In this document: piece by piece, positions 1 to 4,280 of the stretch
How positions within the stretch are numbered: the stretch's first letter is position 1
Layout of the letters: the number at the start of each line of letters is the position of its first letter
The notes under the pieces: generated by a model
Seen by the model: the letters and a program-made list of their open reading frames with translations, nothing else
Told to the model about the DNA's origin: nothing
Database searches by the model: none
Made by a program: the position numbers and the translations under genes
Assembly: GCA_038230955.1 (NCBI GenBank)
Contig: JBBRMG010000036.1
Location: forward strand, 1 to 6,281
Source: JBBRMG01 sp038230955
Lineage (GTDB): Bacteria > Patescibacteriota > Doudnabacteria > UBA920
Length of the DNA: 6,281 nt
Direction: 5' to 3'

Positions 1-5
1 CGCGC

Positions 6-25
6 ATTCACATTTCCAGTGCATA
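6..25 (+). repeat. Left terminal inverted repeat of the IS30-family element
   Basis: The sequence ATTCACATTTCCAGTGCATA matches the reverse complement of 1120-1139 at 19 of 20 positions. The transposase stop codon (8-10 on the minus strand) lies within it, as is common in compact insertion sequences. Confidence 0.88.
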
Positions 26-1024
26 AAGTCTCTCTTTGGCAAATTCAGCCGGACTCTGATAACCCAAAGTTTTGCGCGGACGCTGGTTTAATTGGTCTTC
101 GATCCAAGATACGTCGCTGGGGCGCACTATACTAATGGGGCAGCTCTTGGGAATGTACTGCCGGATCAGCCCATTTGTATTTTCGTTGAGTCCACGCTCC
201 CACGAGTGGTACGGATGAGCAAAATAGGTGACGGCTTTCAATTGACGGGCAATGTGTTCATGGCAAGCAAATTCTAAACCGTTATCGAAGGTGATGGTCT
301 TGACGGGCAGCTTACTTCGACCAAAGGCTTTGACGGCTGCTTTGGCTAAAGCAAGGGCATTCTTGGACTTGAGTTTAACAATCAACACCACCTTGGTACA
401 CCGCTCGACGAGTGTCAACAAAACTCCATCGTGGCCCTTGCCAATGACCGTATCCGCTTCCCAGTGGCCCAGTTCAGTATTGGTCTCGACAATAGCCGGA
501 CGGTGGTCGATACTGACCCGGTTGGGGATTAATTCGCGTTTAGCGGGCTTACCCCGTTTCTTGTAGTGCTTGCGGTGTCGAATGCGCAGATAAGCCGTAA
601 GCTCCTCATGGTCAGCAGCTTGCCTGTTAGTCCGCTTTTGGTCTCGATAGATATATCGGTAAATGGTTTCATGGTGGAGGGTCTTCTTGGCGTGTTGCCG
701 CTGTAGTTCTCCGCAGATTTGCTCAGGGGATAAAAAGTCTCTCAAGCGGGTGATAACCTGGGTTAACAGGTTGCCTTTGAGTTTGTAGGGGGCGCGTGCT
801 TTGGTAGTGGCAGCCCGTTTTTGGGCGGGTTCGGCCTGATAGGGTTGGTGGGGCTTTGGGAGTCGATTTCGGGCGAGTTCCCGACTGATGGTTGCCTGGG
901 TTACATGGGCCTGTTGGGCGATGTGTTCTTGGGTCTTTCCCTGTTGGTTAAGCGTCTGGATGAGGTACCTTTGGGCCAAAGTCAGTCGTTTGTAGGTGGT
1001 CATAGTCTTGGATGGTTTCGTCAC
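8..1024 (-). CDS. IS30-family DDE transposase
   Basis: This enzyme binds the element's ends and catalyses strand transfer. An N-terminal helix-turn-helix region (about residues 13-53, with the stretch TQEHIAQQAHVTQATISREL) is typical of IS30 DNA-binding domains. The RNase-H-like catalytic core carries D191 (HWEADTVIG), D247 (TFDNGLEF) and E281 (ERGLNENTNGLIRQY), a DD(33)E spacing characteristic of the family. The C-terminal 'NQRPRKTLGYQSPAEF' is also a family hallmark. The 338-residue length is normal and no lesion is visible. The frame can open at a GTG (1022-1024), but the ATG at 1001-1003, which begins MTTYKRLTLAQRY, matches the usual family N-terminus and may be the true start (331 residues). 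Neither start has a clear ribosome binding site. Confidence 0.95.
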   Translation of the reverse strand: MTKPSKTMTTYKRLTLAQRYLIQTLNQQGKTQEHIAQQAHVTQATISRELARNRLPKPHQPYQAEPAQKRAATTKARAPYKLKGNLLTQVITRLRDFLSPEQICGELQRQHAKKTLHHETIYRYIYRDQKRTNRQAADHEELTAYLRIRHRKHYKKRGKPAKRELIPNRVSIDHRPAIVETNTELGHWEADTVIGKGHDGVLLTLVERCTKVVLIVKLKSKNALALAKAAVKAFGRSKLPVKTITFDNGLEFACHEHIARQLKAVTYFAHPYHSWERGLNENTNGLIRQYIPKSCPISIVRPSDVSWIEDQLNQRPRKTLGYQSPAEFAKERLYALEM

Positions 1025-1119
1025 CTCAAAGCTATGGAGAATCTATTGAGCGGCTGGCTTTTGTTGTTTCAGTCAAGCTACGAGCGCGGCTGAAGTAGAC
1101 AAAAGGGAGAAAGGGGTGA

Positions 1120-1139
1120 TATGCACTGGAAATGCGAAT
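1120..1139 (-). repeat. Right terminal inverted repeat of the IS30-family element
   Basis: Read on the minus strand this is ATTCGCATTTCCAGTGCATA, with one mismatch to the left repeat. It lies upstream of the transposase start, so the transposase promoter is expected between here and position 1024. Confidence 0.88.
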
Positions 1140-1165
1140 TCAAGCCTTCTTTCTTTTTAGCGCAT

Positions 1166-1172
1166 GTTGGGC
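1166..1172 (-). other. Cassette core site A (R''-type, GCCCAAC on the minus strand)
   Basis: GCCCAAC on the minus strand fits the RYYYAAC consensus of an attC R'' box. It follows the TIR gene's TAA stop by six bases, the usual place for an attC start. It is the exact complement of the head core of the same cassette (2343-2349). The rest of the expected attC is lost within 26 bases to the IS30 element. Confidence 0.6.
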
Positions 1173-1178
1173 GTAGTT

Positions 1179-2318
1179 TTAATCATTTTCGTCGGCTTCC
1201 TGTTTGTACTTATTGAAAATTGGTCTCCAATATGAGTCTTGAATATTAAAAATAGATTTGCCATTTAACGTCCTTCTTAAATAACAATCGGGGCTTATCA
1301 TGTTAAATTTATCATCTTTAAACTTTGATGAAACTGGTTGAAACCCGAAGATTAAGTATTCGAAAAATCCTTTAACTTCAACTGTTACATATTCTTCAAA
1401 AAGAAAAGCTAAAGTAATTATCAACTTAACAAGTAGTTTCTTCCTATTCTTCTCCTTTTCGAATTCAGGATAGAATTCATCTAAAAAAATTTGTACCATT
1501 TGAGACATATTTAAGTACCGAGCCAAATCCTCCTCAGTATACCAATAATCTAGTTTATCATCCCAAACTCGATCGGAAATTGTTTGACAAATATCGTTCA
1601 AGTCTTTCATTGAAAATTGTAAATATGAAATTGTATTCAACTCAATAGGAAGGTCTGTGGTATCTAATTTTAATGGTAATAAATAATCTAGTTTTTCATT
1701 CAGTAATCTTAATTGAACTGCTCTTAACTCGAGTTTAGTCCAAATTTTTTTTTGATATTGTTCTGAAAATAGTATTACACATAAATAACTTCTTTCCGAA
1801 TATGTTTGAAATAAGAAAGTATAAAGGTCTTTTCCCCAAGTTTTATACTTCTCATATGTATCATAAAATACACTCAAGTGATAATCTTTACTTAATTTAT
1901 TTGCAATTGCCTCCGCAATATCTCGGTCTTCATTTGCGAATGAAAGAGCTACTTCAAAGTCATAACTTTTTCTTTCTTTCGGTTCATCGTGAAATACTGG
2001 AAATAATTCATGACTGCTTGAGAGGTAGTGTAAACCGTCCTTTGATATCCTTTTATTAATTAGAATTTCACCATATTCTTTGGATTCGCATAATTTAAAA
2101 CCTTTTGAGTCATCGATTAATTTGCTGGATATTTTATTCTTTAAGGCAATGTAAGAGATAAAGTCATTTAGTTCAGATATTGGATGAAATTTTTGATCTT
2201 CTTTATAATTGCTTCGATTCTCTAGTAATAAAATTACGCCAAATAGCGCCTTAGCTAGGCTGTCCTCTTCGTTAGAGCATTGTGATATTTCAGAAATCAG
2301 TATATCTATCATATCCAT
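1179..2318 (-). CDS. TIR-domain protein, probable NADase-type defence effector
   Basis: A central TIR domain spans about residues 117-252. Box 1 is YDFEVALSFANEDRD (119-133), followed by the amphipathic 'IAEAIANKLS', the box 2-like 'LSVFYDTYEKYKTWG' (148-162), and 'SYLCVILFSEQYQKKIWTKLELRAV' (177-201, quoted as its key parts SYLCVILFSEQY and WTKLELRAV). E197, in the WxxxE context, corresponds to the catalytic glutamate of NAD-hydrolysing TIR domains. Residues 1-115 (helical, Leu/Ile-rich) and 253-379 (with a hydrophobic stretch near 294-326) match no family I recognise; one of them is likely the sensor. Bacterial TIR proteins of this layout usually deplete NAD on phage infection. That role is inferred here. 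The ATG is 24 bases from the cassette head core, in an AT-rich leader (cctaaa just before it) with no Shine-Dalgarno. The frame is intact and far more AT-rich than gltD. It is the only gene of its cassette, and no promoter of its own is convincing. Confidence 0.87.
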   Translation of the reverse strand: MDMIDILISEISQCSNEEDSLAKALFGVILLLENRSNYKEDQKFHPISELNDFISYIALKNKISSKLIDDSKGFKLCESKEYGEILINKRISKDGLHYLSSSHELFPVFHDEPKERKSYDFEVALSFANEDRDIAEAIANKLSKDYHLSVFYDTYEKYKTWGKDLYTFLFQTYSERSYLCVILFSEQYQKKIWTKLELRAVQLRLLNEKLDYLLPLKLDTTDLPIELNTISYLQFSMKDLNDICQTISDRVWDDKLDYWYTEEDLARYLNMSQMVQIFLDEFYPEFEKEKNRKKLLVKLIITLAFLFEEYVTVEVKGFFEYLIFGFQPVSSKFKDDKFNMISPDCYLRRTLNGKSIFNIQDSYWRPIFNKYKQEADEND

Positions 2319-2338
2319 TTTAGGTTACGGTTTGAAAA

Positions 2339-2551
2339 TTACGCCCAACGAGCAGGGCTTGCTGTAGGGCTGGGATTCATTGCTCGTCCGGCCCGGAACC
2401 GCTGCTGATTAAAGATATAAAAGTACAGGTTAACAAACAAAAGCCCAACAATGTACGTCCAGCCCAGATGAAGCACAACAGCGATAAAATGCCCATTGCT
2501 CCAATGTCCAGCCAGCCTTGCAGCAAACCCGATGTTGTGCGTAGTTCTCAT
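2339..2551 (-). CDS. Small 70-codon frame spanning the attC-like site, doubtful gene
   Basis: This frame runs through the whole recombination-site region, from an ATG 11 bases outside core C to a TAA that overlaps core B's flank. The conceptual product has a hydrophobic stretch (FIAVVLHLGWTYIVGLLFVN, about residues 22-41) that could form one membrane helix, and an Ala/Pro/Arg-rich tail (AMNPSPTASPARWA) encoded by the palindrome arm. I recognise no family. Because its ends are the palindrome arms themselves, it may simply be an open frame through a structured DNA site. It is listed because the length without a stop is notable in otherwise non-coding DNA. Confidence 0.25.
   Translation of the reverse strand: MRTTHNIGFAARLAGHWSNGHFIAVVLHLGWTYIVGLLFVNLYFYIFNQQRFRAGRAMNPSPTASPARWA
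2343..2349 (-). other. Cassette core site B (R'-type, GTTGGGC on the minus strand)
   Basis: GTTGGGC on the minus strand fits the GTTRRRY consensus of integron core sites, where exchange occurs after the G. It marks the junction between cassette 1 and cassette 2, and it is followed by GTAATTTTC, similar to the GTAATTC that follows core site D. Confidence 0.62.
2534..2540 (-). other. Cassette core site C (R''-type, GCACAAC on the minus strand)
   Basis: GCACAAC on the minus strand opens the attC-like site after the TIR-like gene. It departs from RYYYAAC at one base (A for the third position), but the same change is mirrored in the head core of this cassette (GTTGTGC, 3845-3851), which preserves pairing. 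Confidence 0.6.
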
Positions 2552-2575
2552 TATGTGAGCCTCGATATAGATTAC

Positions 2576-3797
2576 CTATATGCTGCCAAACAAATCTTCG
2601 TGTAGTTTACTTTCGAATTCGGTTAGTGCTTTATTGAGCTTTGGAAGAAATCTATCCGACCAGTTCTCCAAAGCTGAAAGTGGATTGCTCTGACCGGCGA
2701 CATTCTCAAATAATGTAGCGGCTTCAGCTGCACCTAGTGCCCAAGCATGACAATTACAGATAGGCTTATCACGGAAAGATCTAAATGGCCGATTTTCAAT
2801 GTAATCATCATACCAATATCTCTCCCAATACCGATAATCTCGGTTCCAATAGTTACAATTCTCATGGCAATATCTTCCATATTCTCTTGGCATATTATAA
2901 AGAAGGCCTTTAAGAACATCAGGATGAGGACGAATACCGTGTAGCAACGCATGTATTCCGTCTTCTAAGTCACGATAATTTGGCCTCCGATTTAATACAG
3001 GAAAATTATCGACTGATTCAAGTACTGCTTCTTCAATTCTTTTGTATTCCTTATCTAGTCCTAAACTCGTTAGGTCGTCATGAATAAATCCCGAAACCGC
3101 AATAATTCGGTTAGCAATTAAATCTTTTGAAGTATCTCTACTCCATTCTTGTGCAAAACGGAAGGATTCATTCCTTATCCACCCAACAAACCTCAGAAGC
3201 CGCCTACCTCTTGTTCTTGTAGTCTCGTCAGCCTTAGGCTTTGACATGGTGTCAACAAGTAAACTAATAACTTCACTTATTATGTTGCCAACGTTGTCAT
3301 CATTATATGTTTTATAACAGGAAACTCCTAAGAAATCACTTGGAATACGAAAATCTTCTTTATCAGGAACAATTAGACTACATTTTGACCGACCTATAAT
3401 CCCTGAAAATAATCCATACTCATACAGTACGTTATCTCTCATTTGAGACCACTTCTGTTCTCGAATTATGGCTTTGTCTTCCGACGTTCCTACTAATATT
3501 GCTCCATTTATATCTAACGAAATTTGTTCAAGCTCTTGAAGTGGAGGTCTTGAATTTTTAAAATAATCAAACTAAGGAAGCGGTTCAATTTTTTGGTTCT
3601 TTAACTCAGAAATTACTTTTGTTGCTATATTTTTCCCTTCTGAAGATGATCCTATAAAAATTTTTTTTTTTGCTAAAAAAATCTTCGAAGACTACTGGGT
3701 TTTTATCTGATAATTGCATAGATGTTTTATTTCCAAGAATCCCTTTTAGAATTTGCTTAAAAGATACTTTCATAAATTTAATTCTGTCATCATTCAT
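2576..3797 (-). pseudogene. TIR-like nucleotide-binding protein (PF10137 type), broken by frameshift and nonsense codon
   Basis: Removing one base from the A11 tract (3661-3671) joins the N-terminal part to the frame that reads KKKIFIGSSSEGKNIATKV, the classic opening of the CAP12/Pycsar-type TIR-like domain. That frame then meets TAG (3572-3574) after KIEPLP and continues as FDYFKNSRPPLQELEQ, INGAILVGTSEDK, then MRDNVLYEYGLFSGIIGRSK and RIPSDFLGV. The repaired protein would have 406 residues: a leader (1-45), TIR-like domain (about 46-185) with E126 of DNVxxExGLF as likely catalytic residue, and an unknown C-terminal domain (about 190-406). That domain is rich in Trp/Tyr and has CHxxC and CxCH clusters at about 310-314 and 347-350. 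Family members hydrolyse NAD when triggered by cyclic nucleotides; that role is inferred. The TAG is one base from TGG (Trp). A 288-codon frame remains from 3442 to 2576 but would lack the first half of the domain. Confidence 0.8.
3661..3671 (-). other. A11 homopolymer carrying the frameshift of the TIR-like gene
   Basis: The coding strand has eleven A followed by five T. Ten A would keep ...FSKKKIFIGSSSEG in one frame, while eleven shift it to a frame that stops at TGA within about 18 codons. The cause could be a real slippage mutation, a sequencing error in the homopolymer, or phase variation. Confidence 0.75.
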
Positions 3798-3844
3798 AAG
3801 AATTCAAATCTCACACCGTCAGTGTTGCCGTGCGACTGAATTAC

Positions 3845-3851
3845 GCACAAC
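3845..3851 (-). other. Cassette core site D (GTTGTGC on the minus strand), array start
   Basis: GTTGTGC followed by GTAATTC begins the first cassette, 47 bases before the ATG of the TIR-like gene. It is the complement of core C. No matching attC partner is visible on the far side, so in the array this site may join cassette 1 to an attI. Confidence 0.58.
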
Positions 3852-3991
3852 ATCTGTATTGACGAAAGTGCCCTTGTTTTGGCGCAAACTTTCGTTTATA
3901 TCCGCTTCGTCTGTAAGTGGGCTTAAGTTCAGATCCGCTCCCCGCCAAGCTATCAGATTGAACATTGCTGGAGCAAGTAAGATGTTTGTCG
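3852..3991 (-). other. Spacer between integrase remnant and first cassette, possible attI
   Basis: No gene is visible in these 140 bases. The position, between the integrase tail and the first cassette core, is where an attI site would lie if the integrase points towards the array. The stretch contains one hairpin (3862-3895). No second attC arm matching the one at 2355-2373 was found. The attI reading is inference from position only. Confidence 0.3.
3862..3895. repeat. Inverted repeat in the spacer next to the first core site
   Basis: ACGAAAGT (3862-3869) and ACTTTCGT (3888-3895) are perfect complements around an 18-base loop that can pair further through gcc/ggc. There is no T-run after either side, so it is not a good terminator. 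It lies 10 bases outside core D. Confidence 0.5.
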
Positions 3992-4156
3992 CTAAATATC
4001 CAACTCATCCAGCGGGCTTTTTATCTGGTCGAACCCTTTGGTGGTCAGGTGCGTATAAATCTCAGTCGTTTTGCTGCTTTCGTGGCCCAGCAGAAGTTGT
4101 ATGTAGCGCAGGTCGGTGCCGTTTTTGAGTAGGGTTACTTTGTTTAAACCGCGCAT
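3992..4156 (-). pseudogene. C-terminal remnant of a tyrosine recombinase of integron-integrase style
   Basis: The frame, ending in TAG at 3992-3994, reads LLKNGTDLRYIQLLLGHESS, then KTTEIYTHLTTKGFDQIKSP, then LDELDI. This is the last part of a tyrosine recombinase catalytic domain. It carries the LGH histidine and the nucleophile tyrosine in EIYTHL, and it ends with the KSPLD tail common to integron integrases and related Bacteroidota recombinases. The upstream LRHSFATH motif with the second catalytic arginine is absent: from about 'TLL' backwards the sequence (MRGLNKV) no longer fits. Everything before, about 250 residues of a normal 300, is missing. The remnant lies on the same strand as the cassettes, just upstream of the first core site. 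It is probably the dead integrase of this array, although an unrelated XerD-like origin is possible. Confidence 0.82.
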
Positions 4157-4215
4157 GAATGGTGTTGATTGGCAGTAAATTGTAACACATAAATACGGGT
4201 TATTCGCCCGGAAAC

Positions 4216-4256
4216 AAAAAAAGCCCGGCGGTCCAGTTTAAAACCAGCTACCGGGC
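4216..4256 (-). terminator. Rho-independent terminator downstream of gltD
   Basis: On the minus strand GCCCGG (4256-4251) pairs with CCGGGC (4228-4223) around a loop of 22 bases that can extend the stem weakly. It is followed by seven T (4222-4216) and then GTTT. It begins 25 bases after the gltD stop and should end the DUF2442-gltD transcript before the cassette region. Confidence 0.75.
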
Positions 4257-4280
4257 ATTTTATATGTATTTAGTGGAACG

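Larger units (their letters stand above)
6..1139 (-). mobile_element. IS30-family insertion sequence, complete
   Basis: The element is bounded by 20-bp terminal inverted repeats (6-25 and 1120-1139) that differ at one position, and it holds a single DDE transposase on the minus strand whose stop codon lies inside the left repeat. Its length of 1134 bp fits the IS30 family. No target duplication could be recognised: the bases outside the left end are cgcgc and outside the right end tcaag, and only five bases are visible on the left. The right end lies 26 bases from a cassette core site (1166-1172), so the element has landed in the recombination-site region of the cassette array and probably interrupts it. 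Confidence 0.9.
1140..2348 (-). mobile_element. Gene cassette 2 (TIR gene), tail interrupted by the IS30 element
   Basis: On the minus strand the cassette would start at the TT of GTTGGGC (core site 2343-2349, exchange after the G) and contain the TIR gene. It continues through GCCCAAC (1172 to 1166) into a recombination site that is cut short by the IS30 right end. Head and tail cores are exact reverse complements, and the match extends inward as GTTGGGCGTA(A/G)TTTT. That is the expected arrangement for a cassette that closes into a circle with one self-complementary attC. Inference: an integron-type mobile cassette. An alternative is a gene flanked by short inverted repeats of another origin. 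Confidence 0.6.
2343..2540 (-). repeat. attC-like recombination site between the two TIR cassettes
   Basis: On the minus strand this runs from GCACAAC (R''-type, 2540-2534) to GTTGGGC (R'-type, 2349-2343). Just inside are inverted arms of 19 bases, GGGCTTGCTGTAGGGCTGG (2355-2373, plus strand) and CCAGCCTTGCAGCAAACCC (2512-2530). They pair at 16 of 19 positions, and the three mismatches become G-T wobbles on one strand or the other. Short unpaired spacers (5 and about 3 bases) separate cores from arms, as in the R box, central spacer, L box layout of folded attC sites. The length of 198 bp exceeds the usual range of about 57-141 bp. It follows the stop of the TIR-like gene and precedes the next gene's start, as an attC should. 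Confidence 0.62.
2349..3850 (-). mobile_element. Gene cassette 1 (broken TIR-like gene plus attC)
   Basis: On the minus strand the cassette runs from the TT of GTTGTGC (core D) through the TIR-like gene, the R''-type core C (GCACAAC) and the attC arms, to the G of core B. Head and tail cores are exact complements, and the match continues inward as GTTGTGCGTA(A/G)TTC on 13 of 14 positions. The length of about 1.5 kb with one gene in the head-to-tail direction is standard for an integron cassette. Mobility is inferred from architecture alone. Confidence 0.6.

Noticed and set aside
1..1145. Target-site duplication of the IS30 element
   Set aside because: No 2-3 base direct repeat could be matched at any plausible boundary, and only five flanking bases are visible on the left.
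2319..2342. A TAnnTTTG-type promoter (taattttc) just upstream of the TIR gene
   Set aside because: The last base does not fit, it is too close to the start codon, and no -33 element lies at the right distance.
3661..3671. Programmed slippage restoring the TIR-like protein
   Set aside because: An A11 tract could slip, but the downstream in-frame TAG would still end translation, so slippage alone cannot produce the full protein.
3606..3797. A separate 63-codon gene on the minus strand
   Set aside because: Its first part joins the TIR-like domain after removal of one A, and the part after the A tract is out-of-frame reading of IFIGSSSEG. It is the head of the broken gene, not a gene of its own.
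1166..3851. CRISPR array or transposon terminal repeats
   Set aside because: There are only four short repeats in alternating orientation, with genes between and no regular spacers. The pairing differs per gene, which a single transposon would not show.
3670..4128. A 152-codon plus-strand frame
   Set aside because: It runs antisense across the broken gene's head, core D, the spacer and the integrase remnant, with a composition lacking any recognisable motif. The minus-strand features explain the same DNA better.
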